Source: Dyadobacter chenhuakuii (GTDB lineage Bacteria > Bacteroidota > Bacteroidia > Cytophagales > Spirosomataceae). From it: a DNA stretch of 64,000 nucleotides. The position numbers and the translations under genes were made by a program. Of the stretch, positions 24,974-34,942 are shown one piece after another (positions within the stretch are counted from its first letter, which is position 1; each line of letters opens with the position of its first letter). Below the pieces are notes generated by a model that worked only from the letters and a program-made list of their open reading frames with translations, was not told the DNA's origin and ran no database searches. The stretch spans positions 2,480,001-2,544,000 of the forward strand of contig NZ_CP098805.1 in the NCBI RefSeq assembly GCF_023821985.2. Reading direction: 5' to 3'.

Positions 24974-26827
24974 ATGAAAATCAAAATTGTATTGCTCCTC
25001 ATTGCCGCCCTGAGTGCATTTTCAATGCTCCAGACCAGGAAGATTTCCGGAGTTGTAACGAATGAAAACGGAATACCACTGGCAGATGTCATGGTTATGG
25101 TGGAAAAAACATTGCCGCACACTAAAACCGATTCGCTAGGAAGATATGAAATTCAGGTTCCGGCTTATGCTGCCTCGCTTACGTTTGTAATACCCGGCTA
25201 TACATCCAAAAAAGTAACATTAGGGACTTCAAATGTTGTGAACATAACCTTTGCAACCGGCAAAACGGACTTGACGGATGTTTTGACCAAAAGCCGTTAT
25301 CCTAAGCATAAGGTTACCGGCATTGTTGCCAATATGGAAATGAGCACGGCCACCTTCGCAGTGCCTGCCCAGCGCCACCAGCCCCTGGAAACGGAAAATT
25401 ATAATCCGGTTAATGAAAACGGCTTCCAGATTGCATCCCAAACGCCCGTCACCGCATTCTCGGTTGATGTGGACAGGGCTTCATATAGTAACACACGCCG
25501 GTTCCTGAATTCAGGCCAGATGCCTCCCGTAGACGCGGTGCGGATCGAAGAAATGATCAACTATTTTGATTACGAGTATGTGGGTCCATCCGGGGCTCAT
25601 CCCATCGCTGTTTCGACCGAAATGACCGAGTCGCCATGGAATCCGGGTCTTAAACTGCTGCATATCGGCTTGCAGGCGAAGCATATTCCCATGAAAGAGC
25701 TGCCTGCCTCCAACCTCGTTTTTCTTATCGACGTGTCCGGTTCCATGTCGGACCAGAACAAGCTTCCCCTTTTGAAACAAGCTTTCAAGCTACTCGTTGA
25801 CCAGCTGCGGCCGCAGGATAAAGTTTCGATTGTAGTATACGCTGGCGCGGCCGGTGAGATTTTGAAACCTACATCCGGAAGCGAGAAAATGACCATCAAG
25901 GAAGCGCTCGACGGACTTGAAGCGGGAGGATCAACGGCTGGCGGCGAAGGCATTGAACTGGCCTACAAACTTGCAAAAGATAACTTCCTGAAAAATGGCA
26001 ATAACCGGGTTATCCTGGCAACGGATGGCGATTTTAATGTGGGTGTTTCCAGTGAAGCAGCATTGCAGCGGCTTATCGAAGAAAAACGCAAAGAGGGCAT
26101 TTTTCTAAGCATTATGGGATTTGGAATGGGAAATTACAAAGACAGCCACATTGAAACCCTGGCTGATAAGGGCAACGGAAACTACGCTTACATCGACAAC
26201 ATTCAGGAAGCCAGGAAAGAATTTATCCAGGAATTCGGTGGGACGTTGTTCACGGTTGCTAAGGATGTTAAAATCCAGATAGAATTTAATCCAAGGCATG
26301 TAAAAGCTTACCGGCTGATTGGTTACGAAAATCGCGCGCTTAAAAACGAAGAGTTTCATGACGACAAAAAGGACGCAGGCGAAATGGGCTCGGGACACAC
26401 GGTAACAGCATTGTATGAAATCGTTCCAGCAGGCTCCGAAAGCCATTATCTCGCTAAAAACGACCCGCTGAAATATCAGAAAACGGATGCTTCGGAGATA
26501 GGCAAGACGGATGAAATGCTAACATTGAAGATCCGCTACAAAAAGCCCGATTCGGAAGTAAGCACACTGTTCGACCTGCCTGTCAAAAATGCTTCCAAAC
26601 CCTTTGCTTCCTGTTCTGAAAATCTCCGGTTTGCCAGCGCAGTGGCGGAGTTTGGCTTGTTACTGCGCAACTCTGAATTTAAGGGGAAGGCTGATTATAA
26701 AGATGTGCTTGCCCGTGCGAAAACGGCACTTGGAAAGGATGAGGAAGGCTATCGCGCGGAATTTATCCAACTGGTAAAAACTGCAGAAGCACTGGACGGC
26801 AGGAAAGAGGTTGTCAGGCGGGATTAA
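24974..26827 (+). CDS. YfbK-type von Willebrand factor A protein with carboxypeptidase-regulatory-like domain
   Basis: About 617 residues. A signal peptide (MKIKIVLLLIAALSAFSM) is followed by a CarboxypepD_reg-like beta domain (about 25-95, ISGVVTNENGIPLADV). Next come the vWF_A N-terminal region (about 155-210, FSVDVDRASYSN), a vWA domain with MIDAS DVSGS at 253-257, and a C-terminal DUF3520-like part. The ATG at 24974 is preferred because the signal peptide begins there; a longer frame from 24923 would bury it. YfbK proteins are exported and of unknown role. In Bacteroidota they are often beside an ECF sigma/anti-sigma pair, as here. Confidence 0.88.
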   Translation: MKIKIVLLLIAALSAFSMLQTRKISGVVTNENGIPLADVMVMVEKTLPHTKTDSLGRYEIQVPAYAASLTFVIPGYTSKKVTLGTSNVVNITFATGKTDLTDVLTKSRYPKHKVTGIVANMEMSTATFAVPAQRHQPLETENYNPVNENGFQIASQTPVTAFSVDVDRASYSNTRRFLNSGQMPPVDAVRIEEMINYFDYEYVGPSGAHPIAVSTEMTESPWNPGLKLLHIGLQAKHIPMKELPASNLVFLIDVSGSMSDQNKLPLLKQAFKLLVDQLRPQDKVSIVVYAGAAGEILKPTSGSEKMTIKEALDGLEAGGSTAGGEGIELAYKLAKDNFLKNGNNRVILATDGDFNVGVSSEAALQRLIEEKRKEGIFLSIMGFGMGNYKDSHIETLADKGNGNYAYIDNIQEARKEFIQEFGGTLFTVAKDVKIQIEFNPRHVKAYRLIGYENRALKNEEFHDDKKDAGEMGSGHTVTALYEIVPAGSESHYLAKNDPLKYQKTDASEIGKTDEMLTLKIRYKKPDSEVSTLFDLPVKNASKPFASCSENLRFASAVAEFGLLLRNSEFKGKADYKDVLARAKTALGKDEEGYRAEFIQLVKTAEALDGRKEVVRRD

Positions 26828-26833
26828 TTATGA

Positions 26834-26862
26834 CCTTGCATCAGGCGGCGCCTAATGCAAGG
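26834..26862. repeat. Hairpin across the convergent gene ends
   Basis: A near-perfect 29-base palindrome (CCTTGCAT arm 26834-26841, inner AGGCG/CGCCT pairing, ATGCAAGG arm 26855-26862). It lies just after the plus-strand stop and includes the stop and last codons of the DUF4202 gene. It has no T run, so it could be a bidirectional pause or RNA-stabilising hairpin rather than a classical terminator. Confidence 0.55.
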
Positions 26863-27425
26863 CCTATAAGGCGCTTTCCTTCATCACTATAATGGAGAGA
26901 AAGCGCCATATTTCTTCCCTGATCACTCATTTTTGCCCAGGTTTTCTGTAAAATATTGACCATTTTTTCCTCGCTGGTTTTCGCGATCAGGTCGTCGTAT
27001 TGGAATTGCAGGAAAACAAGGCACAGTGCATTCTCCATGGTTTGCACTTCCTCATCGTCTTTGATGCGCTGCTTGCGGATGATCTGCTTCACGCGCTGGA
27101 TGATTTCATCCTCATAACCGACGGATTCCAGTATTTCTGCTGCCTTTGCAGCGTGAAATTTAGATAAGTCAGTGCGCCATTTGAGATAACCTACCCTACC
27201 CTCCGGATAACTGCTGCGTGCGATTTCCCAGCGCCCGATATGCTGTGCGCGGGATGCGAGTAACAGGCTTTCGCTCGCTTCGGGGTCCAGTTTCGTAACC
27301 CATTCATGCAATTTCAGCGCATAAAAATATTCTGACGGATAACCAGTTCCGTCATAGGTCAGATGTTCGGGGGCATTACGGTTATAATCGTCAAAAAGCG
27401 TGAATGCTTTTTCCAGGTTTGTCAT
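26841..27425 (-). CDS. DUF4202 domain-containing protein
   Basis: 194 residues matching the DUF4202 pattern, with YPSEYFYALKLHEWVTKL near residue 29 and SRAQHIGRWEIARSSYPEGR near 58. RTDLSKFHAAKAAEIL comes near 85. The spaced His, Asp and Arg residues within helices recall HD-domain metal enzymes, but I cannot show the metal ligands. The protein is soluble, without signal peptide. It follows a lipoprotein gene by 28 bases on the same strand and probably uses the promoter at 27953-27981. Function is unknown. Confidence 0.82.
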   Translation of the reverse strand: MTNLEKAFTLFDDYNRNAPEHLTYDGTGYPSEYFYALKLHEWVTKLDPEASESLLLASRAQHIGRWEIARSSYPEGRVGYLKWRTDLSKFHAAKAAEILESVGYEDEIIQRVKQIIRKQRIKDDEEVQTMENALCLVFLQFQYDDLIAKTSEEKMVNILQKTWAKMSDQGRNMALSLHYSDEGKRLIGLALGAA

Positions 27426-27453
27426 TTCAAAATGTGTTTCAGAGGTGGTGGGT

Positions 27454-27927
27454 CTACTTTACAGCTTTAAATTTCAGTGAAATCCGGGTCATTCTTGGGT
27501 AATCGTAAGCGGTGCTCTGCGTTTTCATGGTAAAAAACTCATTGCTTGCGTCTTTTGGATCAATGGTCCATTCACCACCCTTCACATTTCCATCAGCGGC
27601 TCCTACTGTCAGGTTTTTGTCAGTTTGCCTCCATTTCAGGATAAATGGTTTGGTATCACCCTTAAATACACCCGAAAATGTGCCGTCCTTACGAAGCTCA
27701 ACCATTTCCATATAGCGCTCGAAATCAATTCCGCCAAATTGCTTGGTCATTTTTCCGTCCTTGAAAGTAACCGCGTCATTGACCGCGATCTCATCGATTT
27801 GCCACTGTTTCACCTCCGTGAGCAATGCAGCCGCATCCGCAGGACTATCCGCTCCGCTTTTGCAGCTGCTGAAATTGATCAAACAAAACCCAACAAGGAT
27901 TGAGAAAACCGCTTTTTTTAAATACAT
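27454..27927 (-). CDS. Predicted lipoprotein of unknown function
   Basis: 157 residues beginning with a lipoprotein signal (MYLKKAVFSILVGFCLINFSSC, lipidated Cys at 22). The mature part is a small beta-rich domain with FKDGKMTKQFGG and WTIDPKDASNEFFTMKT, like lipocalin-type proteins that Bacteroidota annotate only as hypothetical. A longer frame from 27975 is rejected because a perfect promoter (27953-27981) lies within it and ends 25 bases before the ATG at 27925-27927. It is cotranscribed with the DUF4202 gene. Confidence 0.72.
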   Translation of the reverse strand: MYLKKAVFSILVGFCLINFSSCKSGADSPADAAALLTEVKQWQIDEIAVNDAVTFKDGKMTKQFGGIDFERYMEMVELRKDGTFSGVFKGDTKPFILKWRQTDKNLTVGAADGNVKGGEWTIDPKDASNEFFTMKTQSTAYDYPRMTRISLKFKAVK

Positions 27928-27952
27928 AGAAACACCTGATTGCTGTATTTCA

Positions 27953-27981
27953 CAAATATAGCCACAACACAACATTCACAA
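27953..27981 (-). promoter_or_regulatory. Promoter of the lipoprotein-DUF4202 operon
   Basis: On the minus strand TTG (27981-27979), an 18-base spacer and TATATTTG (27960-27953) match the Bacteroidota consensus. The -7 element ends 25 bases upstream of the lipoprotein ATG, which fixes that start. The upstream TreY-MalQ gene ends at 27996, so this is an independent transcription unit. Confidence 0.75.
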
Positions 27982-27995
27982 TCATTTTCCTGAAC

Positions 27996-30900
27996 CTAGT
28001 CCCGGTTATACATGGTTGTCAGGTTCAGCAAATACTGTTGGTGCTCGTCTGTGATCTGGCCTGGTGTAAGCCGCCATGACCAGTTATTCTCGTTGGAGCC
28101 GGGAATGTTCATAATTGCAGTCTCATCCAGCCGCAGCACGTCCTGCAAAGGCAGTATGGCCGCTTTTGCCACTGAGGAATAAGTAAGACGCGCCAATACA
28201 TCACAAATGTTTTCTTCTGTTACCTCATAACCAACGTATTGCCCGATCAGCTCTTTGATATCATCGTCCTTCGCCGCCTTAAACCAGCCTAATGTGGTGT
28301 TGTTATCATGCGTGCCCGTGTAGGCATAAAAATTAGCGTTGAAATTGTGCGGAATGTGATCCGACTGCGCCAAGTTTTCACCAAAAGCAAATTGCAGCAC
28401 TTTCATCCCCGGCAGCTTGAATTTGTCCCGCAGTTTATAAACCTCCGGACTAATTTCTCCCAGATCCTCCGCGACAAAAGGCAAATCCCCTAGTGCGGAT
28501 TCTATCTTTTTGAAAAATTCCTCGTCAGGGCCCAGCTTCCATTCTCCATTTACGGCTGTTTTTTCATCACCCGGAACTTCCCAATAGTCGGCAAATGCAC
28601 GGAAATGATCCAGTCGCACAATGTCAAACATTTCAATGTTTTTGGCCAGGCGGTCCACCCACCATTTGTAATCTTGCTTTTTCACCGCACCCCAGTTGAA
28701 TACAGGCATTCCCCACAGCTGCCCGTCATCCGAGAATGCGTCAGGCGGCACGCCTGCAATGCCGGTGATCTTGCCCTCTTCGTCCACGCAGAAAAGCTCA
28801 GGGTTGGCCCAAACGTCCGCCGAATCATAGCTTACATAGAAAGGAATGTCACCCAGGAGTTTGATATCCTGTTCATTACAATAGGATTTCAGCTCTTTCC
28901 ACTGCTTATCAAAAATGTATTGCTGCCACTTGATAAATTCAATTTTATCCCGGTCAATTCCGGCCAGCGCATTTGCGTCACGCTTTCTGAACTCTTCCGG
29001 CCACGTATACCAGGGCTTGCCATCGTGCTTTTGTTTGAGGGCAATATAAATGGCAAAATCTTCCAGCCACTCTTCATTTTTTTCACAAAAAGCCTGAAAT
29101 GCTTCCTTCGCCTCAGCAATGTCCAGCGAAAGGAATTTCTCATAAGCTTTTGACAGGAAGTCATGTTTTAATTTCCCTGCCTGCTCGTAATCGGCTTTGC
29201 CATTCTGCGGAAGCACAAATTCAGTCAGACTATCCAGTTCCAGAAGTCCTTCATTCGCCAGCATTTCCGGGCTGACCAGTAGCGGATTTCCCGCGCGGCT
29301 GGAAAGTGCGCTGTATGGCGAATTGGATTGCGCCGCTTCTACCGGATTAAGAGGCAAAATCTGCCATAATTTCTGTCCGCTTTTCGCAAGGAAATCGGCG
29401 AATGCATATGCCTCAGATCCAAGGTCTCCGATCCCGAATGGGGAAGCAAGGGATGTAATATGCAGCAAAACACCTGCCTTACGCTCATTATCGGGCTTCT
29501 TCCCTTTCAAAACCGCAATAGGCAGACCATTGAATATTTCTGCTGGGGTTAGTTTCCCTTCATAGTTGGCTTCCTTTCCGGTGAGCATTTCTGTCCAGGC
29601 GGCCTCCATATTATCCGGCAGCACTATGGACGTATCCTTCCAGTCGAGGTCAAAAAACGCCTTTCCCTGCTCTTTGCATAGCATTGCACTGTGCAGCGGA
29701 ATGGCTACAACCAGGAATTCTTTTTTATGTTTCCGGGCAAAAGCCAGAATATGATCTTTATAGGCACCGCGGATTTTCAGCGGCACATACTCCCCTTCTG
29801 AGAAAAGGACAGGATTGGTTTTTCTGAGATTGTAAAGCTGGTGTGTAAGCCATAGTTTGATCTGCCCCGAATTTCTTGTTTCCCACAACTTTTCCAGCAG
29901 TCTTTCGGTATCATAATCCTCAAATTCCTTTAACCAGGTTTTGCGGATTTCATAGTCAAACGGCCTGCGATTGTCAGGATCCACAAGACTCAAATCCCAG
30001 AGTTCGGTTCCCTGGTAAACATCCGGAATGCCCGGACATGTAAATTTCAGCAGCACCTGCGACAAGGAATTCACTATTCCTGCATCGGTAATCGTTTTTA
30101 AATACTCCTGGAAATCCTGAAAGAACGGCGACTGCGGATCGAGCAGGGCAAGTGCAAACTCCTCCGTACTTTTCTCATAGGCCTCATTGGGCTCAGCCCA
30201 GGTTGTATCTGTTTTGGCTTCGCGAAGTGCTTTTTTTAGATAATCGCCCAACCGTTCGGCAAAGTCGCTTGCATCCTCGCCTGGCATCGGATAAGCTCCC
30301 ACCAATGTCTGATAGATCAGATACTCGTCATTATCCGTTGGTCCGTCCGCCTTTTTCAGCGGGGCATTTAGTTTCCGCCATTCGTTGACTTTGGCGATCC
30401 ACTCTTCGGGCAGGTCGGTGAGCACATTGAGCCTCGCTCTTACATCCTCACCCCGCTTCGTATCATGCGTGGAAGTGGTGTTCATTGATAATGGCCATTC
30501 CTTCCGGCGCACCCGCATTTTGTGATGGAAATCCTTTACCGACATCCCAAAGCGGTCTGGAAAATCTCCCACATCATTATGTCCGATGAAGCGGTTATAA
30601 GTATACATTAATGTATCCTCTCCCCCTTTGGCCATCAGCGGCCCGGAGAACTGCATCCAGCGCTGATAAAATTCCAGCGCTTTGGCATTATACGCATCAT
30701 CATTGTCAACCGTTTTCTTCAAAATAGCCTCATCAAGCATTTCTGCTGCGTCCGCCAGATCGGGATGATGCTCCTTAACCTCGGTCAACACAGCCCTTAC
30801 TGCTTCGATTTCAGTCTGTGACAAAGGCATTTCCTTACCATAATAACGGTAAATAGGGCAATGGATCAGAAATTCGCCAATGGCTGCTTTAACATTGTCT

Positions 30901-32207
30901 TTACCAACAGTTTCCAGTTCGTGCAGATCGACCAATTCCAGATCCGTAAACAGTTGGTAGAGATTATCCAGCTCCCCGCCCATGTGGTTGTTCAGGATTC
31001 CAGACTTTTTTTCCAATAACTGCTCCCTGATGGTGTCATCCGTTTCGGTAAGTTCGTGGTAAAAATCAGAGAAGAGCTCTTCCGCCCCGGCATTGGTAAG
31101 AACATTGTTCACATCGGCCAGAAACTCATAGCCCGAAGTGCCTTGAATCGGCCATTGCACAGGCATGGACTCATCTTTTTCAAGAATTTTTTCAACAATA
31201 AGATAGGTGTCCTGGCCTGCGAGTTCGCGAAGCTTATCCATATAGCCCGCGGGGTCGTAAAGCCCGTCGATATGGTCTACGCGCAAGCCCTGGAAAATAC
31301 CTTCGTCTACAAGTTGCCTGATAAATTGGTGATACTTTTCGAAAACGTCATCCCGCTGCATATTAAGGCATATCAGGCCGTTTACAGTAAAAAATCTACG
31401 GAAATTAATTTTCGAATCGGTTTCCTGCCAGAAGCAAAGTAAGTATTCCTGCCCTTTGGCAATCGAAGTCAGTTTCTCCTTATCCGCATTGACCGAGGCT
31501 ATGACCTGATCGATCCAGCCTTTGATCTTTTCGTTTTTCATCAGAGAAGAAAGTTGAAGCAAAAACTCACTCCAACGCTGCGAAAATACTTTGGCATCCT
31601 CGGCCTCGTGAATTTCGTTCAGCTGGGTGACCAATTGCTGGATCGTCTCAGGAGCATTCTCCTGATCTGTGCCGAGCAGGTTCATGTAAGAACGGATATT
31701 CAATGGAAATGTCGCCCCTTCGTAATTGATAACCAGCTTGTTTCCGGCATATTCCAGTTTTAGCTGCTCATTTTCAATCACTTCTTCGAGCGTAGCGCCC
31801 AGAAATGGGACCATTAACTTACCCTGAAACAACTTACTATTCCAGGCAATATCAAAAAACGAAGCATATTCCGACTGCTGCCCTTTTTCGAGCACATCCA
31901 TTAACCACTCATTTTCTGAATGGAATGCCATGTGATTGGGAACAATGTCCTGCAACCAGTCTATATCCAGTTGCTTCAATGTTTCGCTTATTTTTTTTAA
32001 TTGCTCGATAGTTCCTATTTCCGGATTGATGATTTCGGGGCTGATGCCGTCGTAACCGTGCGTGCTGCCCTTTGTCGCAGCCAAAATAGGAGAAGCGTAA
32101 ATCGTCCGGACGCCCAGTTTCTGTAAATAAGATATCTGGTTCTCGAAGTCTGAAAAGGAAAAATCTTTATGAAATTGTAACCGATAAGTAGCTGTTGGAT
32201 TCTTCAT
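27996..32207 (-). CDS. Maltooligosyltrehalose synthase (TreY) fused to 4-alpha-glucanotransferase (MalQ)
   Basis: A 1403-residue two-enzyme fusion. Residues 1 to about 890 are GH13 TreY, which turns the reducing-end linkage of maltodextrins into a trehalose linkage; nucleophile region LRVDHIDGLYDP with Asp311, plus VEKILEKDES and STHDTKRGED. From about residue 905 a GH77 amylomaltase begins (GVLLHITSLASPFGIGDLG), with catalytic Asp1200 in RLDHF, Glu1247 in AEDLG and Asp1301 in THDNN all present. MalQ could lengthen or rearrange maltodextrins for TreY. The usual partner TreZ, which releases trehalose, is not in the window. A receiver gene lies 74 bases upstream on the same strand. Confidence 0.93.
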   Translation of the reverse strand: MKNPTATYRLQFHKDFSFSDFENQISYLQKLGVRTIYASPILAATKGSTHGYDGISPEIINPEIGTIEQLKKISETLKQLDIDWLQDIVPNHMAFHSENEWLMDVLEKGQQSEYASFFDIAWNSKLFQGKLMVPFLGATLEEVIENEQLKLEYAGNKLVINYEGATFPLNIRSYMNLLGTDQENAPETIQQLVTQLNEIHEAEDAKVFSQRWSEFLLQLSSLMKNEKIKGWIDQVIASVNADKEKLTSIAKGQEYLLCFWQETDSKINFRRFFTVNGLICLNMQRDDVFEKYHQFIRQLVDEGIFQGLRVDHIDGLYDPAGYMDKLRELAGQDTYLIVEKILEKDESMPVQWPIQGTSGYEFLADVNNVLTNAGAEELFSDFYHELTETDDTIREQLLEKKSGILNNHMGGELDNLYQLFTDLELVDLHELETVGKDNVKAAIGEFLIHCPIYRYYGKEMPLSQTEIEAVRAVLTEVKEHHPDLADAAEMLDEAILKKTVDNDDAYNAKALEFYQRWMQFSGPLMAKGGEDTLMYTYNRFIGHNDVGDFPDRFGMSVKDFHHKMRVRRKEWPLSMNTTSTHDTKRGEDVRARLNVLTDLPEEWIAKVNEWRKLNAPLKKADGPTDNDEYLIYQTLVGAYPMPGEDASDFAERLGDYLKKALREAKTDTTWAEPNEAYEKSTEEFALALLDPQSPFFQDFQEYLKTITDAGIVNSLSQVLLKFTCPGIPDVYQGTELWDLSLVDPDNRRPFDYEIRKTWLKEFEDYDTERLLEKLWETRNSGQIKLWLTHQLYNLRKTNPVLFSEGEYVPLKIRGAYKDHILAFARKHKKEFLVVAIPLHSAMLCKEQGKAFFDLDWKDTSIVLPDNMEAAWTEMLTGKEANYEGKLTPAEIFNGLPIAVLKGKKPDNERKAGVLLHITSLASPFGIGDLGSEAYAFADFLAKSGQKLWQILPLNPVEAAQSNSPYSALSSRAGNPLLVSPEMLANEGLLELDSLTEFVLPQNGKADYEQAGKLKHDFLSKAYEKFLSLDIAEAKEAFQAFCEKNEEWLEDFAIYIALKQKHDGKPWYTWPEEFRKRDANALAGIDRDKIEFIKWQQYIFDKQWKELKSYCNEQDIKLLGDIPFYVSYDSADVWANPELFCVDEEGKITGIAGVPPDAFSDDGQLWGMPVFNWGAVKKQDYKWWVDRLAKNIEMFDIVRLDHFRAFADYWEVPGDEKTAVNGEWKLGPDEEFFKKIESALGDLPFVAEDLGEISPEVYKLRDKFKLPGMKVLQFAFGENLAQSDHIPHNFNANFYAYTGTHDNNTTLGWFKAAKDDDIKELIGQYVGYEVTEENICDVLARLTYSSVAKAAILPLQDVLRLDETAIMNIPGSNENNWSWRLTPGQITDEHQQYLLNLTTMYNRD

Positions 32208-32281
32208 AATGGCTGAATGTTATTTTTCCATCCGCATTAAATATTGTGCCACCCAATTTACTTACGGGCTATCAACCCAAT

Positions 32282-32659
32282 TTACTGCCCCAGCAGTGCC
32301 CTCAAAACAGGAATTTCCAGCGGTTTGGAAAGCAGGTGCATTACGTAGGGATTCGAACGGACTCTGGCAATGTCGTCTGTGTCCACGGTTGAAGAAATCA
32401 TGTAGATCCTGATCCGGCGTCTCAGGCTTTCGGGGAGATGTGCATATTGCCGGGTAAACTCGAATCCATTCAGGCCCGGCATCTGAATATCGAGCAGAAT
32501 GATGGTTTCGGGAAAATGTTCTGTTTGATTTTCAAGAAAATCCATGGCAGATTGGGCAGAACTGAATGCTTTGACGGCATGCGCAAGACCACTCTTTAAA
32601 AGCAGTTTTTCTTGCGTAAACAAGTCAAAAGCACTGTCGTCTATCAAAATAAACTCCAT
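32282..32659 (-). CDS. Stand-alone response regulator receiver
   Basis: 125 residues with acidic residues in LIDDS, phospho-acceptor Asp57 in LLDIQMP, Ser in MISSTV and Lys in LLSKPLE: a complete receiver without output domain. The Met at 32657-32659 begins the fold, and an upstream extension of 30 residues is hydrophobic and unlike a receiver, so the shorter start is chosen. It lies directly upstream of the TreY-MalQ gene and divergent from GlgE. This suggests, without proof, that phospho-signalling touches glucan/trehalose metabolism. Confidence 0.85.
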   Translation of the reverse strand: MEFILIDDSAFDLFTQEKLLLKSGLAHAVKAFSSAQSAMDFLENQTEHFPETIILLDIQMPGLNGFEFTRQYAHLPESLRRRIRIYMISSTVDTDDIARVRSNPYVMHLLSKPLEIPVLRALLGQ

Positions 32660-32953
32660 CGGTCCGGCTGGGAAAATTATGGATCTGAATAAGCTATAAA
32701 CACTAATTCGTGTAAAACTCAAAAAAAAATAACCAAATACAATCAGCATCTACGGCCAGATTGCGTCGGGCCGGAACTTGAATTGATGAAATTGTGGCGG
32801 TATAAATTGAGAAGTCGCTGAAATTTACGCGATTACAAAAATTAATCCAAACCGGAAACTAGAAAATAACTGCAATATTAGCGGCTATTGACCTCAATTA
32901 TAAGCTTCTGGACATTTCTCCAGGCATGGTTTTGATTGATTCAACAGGCATTC

Positions 32954-34942
32954 ATGAACGGAAAACTAAAAATCGGATCGATGCATATTCAGGACGGCAG
33001 AAAGCGGGTCGTGATTTCCAACGTTACTCCCCAGATTGAAAGTGGCAGATTTCCTGCTAAAAGAGCCATAGGAGAAAAAGTGGTTCTGACGGCAGACATT
33101 ATCGGGGATGGCCATGACGTGGTAGCGGCAAGCGTAATTTACAAACACGAATCAGCAACAATGTGGGACGAAGTTCCCATGAAATACATGATCAACGATC
33201 AATGGGAAGCGACCTGGAAACCAGAAAAAACGGGTTTCTACGAATATCGTTTTACTGGCTGGATCGACCACTTTACAACATGGAAAAATGGCCTCGTTAA
33301 AAAATACGATGCAAACCAGGACATTTCGGTTGAAATACTGATAGGCGCAGAACTGCTTGAAGAAGCGATGCAACTCGCTGACGAAACCGACAAACCTGCA
33401 TTCACTAAATGGATCGAAGCGCTCAAAACAGGCCAGGACCCCGAAGCTGCGGTAAATTTGTCGGTGAGTGATGAGGTGGCCGATGCCATGAAAAAGATCC
33501 GCTATACGGATCGGATCACGGTGTACGAGCATACTTACCGATTGGAAGTGGAGCGCAAAAAAGCCGCTTTCAGCAGCTGGTATGAGCTTTTCCCAAGATC
33601 TGCCTCCGCATTGCCGGACACCCACGGAACATTCAAAGACGTAATCAACCTGTTGCCGCTGGTTTCGAAGATGGGTTTTGATACACTTTATTTCCCGCCG
33701 GTTCACCCGATCGGTGAAATGAAAAGGAAAGGAAAGAACAATTCACTTACACCATCCGAAACGGATCCGGGTTCGCCCTGGGCAATCGGTAACCGGCTCG
33801 GCGGGCACAAAGCGATCCATCCGGAGCTGGGCACAATCGAAGATTTTGTGGAGCTGGTCTCGGAGGCAAAAAACCTGGGCATCGAGGTTGCTATGGACAT
33901 TGCTTATCAATGTGCCCCGGATCATCCTTATGTGAAAGAACATCCCCAATGGTTCAAATGGCGCCCGGACGGGACGGTCCAGTATGCCGAAAATCCCCCC
34001 AAGCGATATGAAGATATCCTGCCTTTCGACTTTGAAACACAGGATTGGCAGAACCTTTGGCTAGAATTGAAAAGTGTCATCGACTTCTGGATCGGTAAGG
34101 GGGTTAAGGTTTTCAGGATCGATAATCCGCATACAAAAGCATTTGCATTCTGGGAATGGATGATCGGGGAAGTGCGGAAAGTAAACCCCGAAATCATTTT
34201 CCTTGCTGAGGCATTCACCAGACCGCGTGTGATGGAACGGTTGGCAAAAATTGGTTTTAACCAGTCATACACCTATTTCACATGGCGTAACAGCAAATGG
34301 GAAATAGAAAAGTATATGGAAGAGCTTACCAAAACCGACCAACAATACTATTTCCGTCCGAATTTCTGGCCGAATACACCGGACATTCTGCCGCATCATC
34401 TGGCAGAAGGTGGCGAGAATGCGCACATTATGCGTCTGATTCTGGCTGCTACATTATCATCCAATTACGGATTATACGGACCTGTGTATGAGTATGGGGT
34501 TAATAAGCCGCATCCGGGAAAGGAGGAATATACTGACAATGAAAAGTACGAGATCAAGCAGTGGGACTGGAAACAATACAGCCGCACGCGCGAGATCATA
34601 ACGCGTGTTAATAGGATCCGCAAGGAAAATCCGGCATTGCAATCCACCTGGAACATTGATTTTGCGGAGACCACTAATGATATGGTGATCAGCTATATCA
34701 AGCAGGACGAAGAGTCGAACAATGCATTGCTGATATCCGTGAATCTGGACGTCTTCAACACGCAAGGCGCCCACGTTAAGGTGCCTATTCATCGCTTCGG
34801 CATTCATCCCGATCAGACTTACCTGGTCAGCGATATGCTTAGCGGTGAAAAATATTACTGGCGGGGTGAATACAATTTTGTTCAACTGAACCCATATGAA
34901 ATGCCTGCACACATATTTAAAATTGAAACGCTCAATGGATAA
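32954..34942 (+). CDS. glgE: GlgE: alpha-1,4-glucan:maltose-1-phosphate maltosyltransferase
   Basis: About 662 residues, GH13 subfamily 3. An N-terminal beta-sandwich (about 10-110, with RVVISNVTPQIE) precedes the TIM barrel. The nucleophile Asp390 is in FRIDNPHTKAF and the acid/base Glu419 in FLAEAFTRP, both close to characterised GlgE. It transfers maltosyl units from maltose-1-phosphate to alpha-glucan. The ATG at 32954 is chosen over a TTG at 32936. The downstream TreS-maltokinase overlaps its stop and makes its donor, and GlgB then branches the product, so these three form the GlgE pathway. Confidence 0.94.
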   Translation: MNGKLKIGSMHIQDGRKRVVISNVTPQIESGRFPAKRAIGEKVVLTADIIGDGHDVVAASVIYKHESATMWDEVPMKYMINDQWEATWKPEKTGFYEYRFTGWIDHFTTWKNGLVKKYDANQDISVEILIGAELLEEAMQLADETDKPAFTKWIEALKTGQDPEAAVNLSVSDEVADAMKKIRYTDRITVYEHTYRLEVERKKAAFSSWYELFPRSASALPDTHGTFKDVINLLPLVSKMGFDTLYFPPVHPIGEMKRKGKNNSLTPSETDPGSPWAIGNRLGGHKAIHPELGTIEDFVELVSEAKNLGIEVAMDIAYQCAPDHPYVKEHPQWFKWRPDGTVQYAENPPKRYEDILPFDFETQDWQNLWLELKSVIDFWIGKGVKVFRIDNPHTKAFAFWEWMIGEVRKVNPEIIFLAEAFTRPRVMERLAKIGFNQSYTYFTWRNSKWEIEKYMEELTKTDQQYYFRPNFWPNTPDILPHHLAEGGENAHIMRLILAATLSSNYGLYGPVYEYGVNKPHPGKEEYTDNEKYEIKQWDWKQYSRTREIITRVNRIRKENPALQSTWNIDFAETTNDMVISYIKQDEESNNALLISVNLDVFNTQGAHVKVPIHRFGIHPDQTYLVSDMLSGEKYYWRGEYNFVQLNPYEMPAHIFKIETLNG

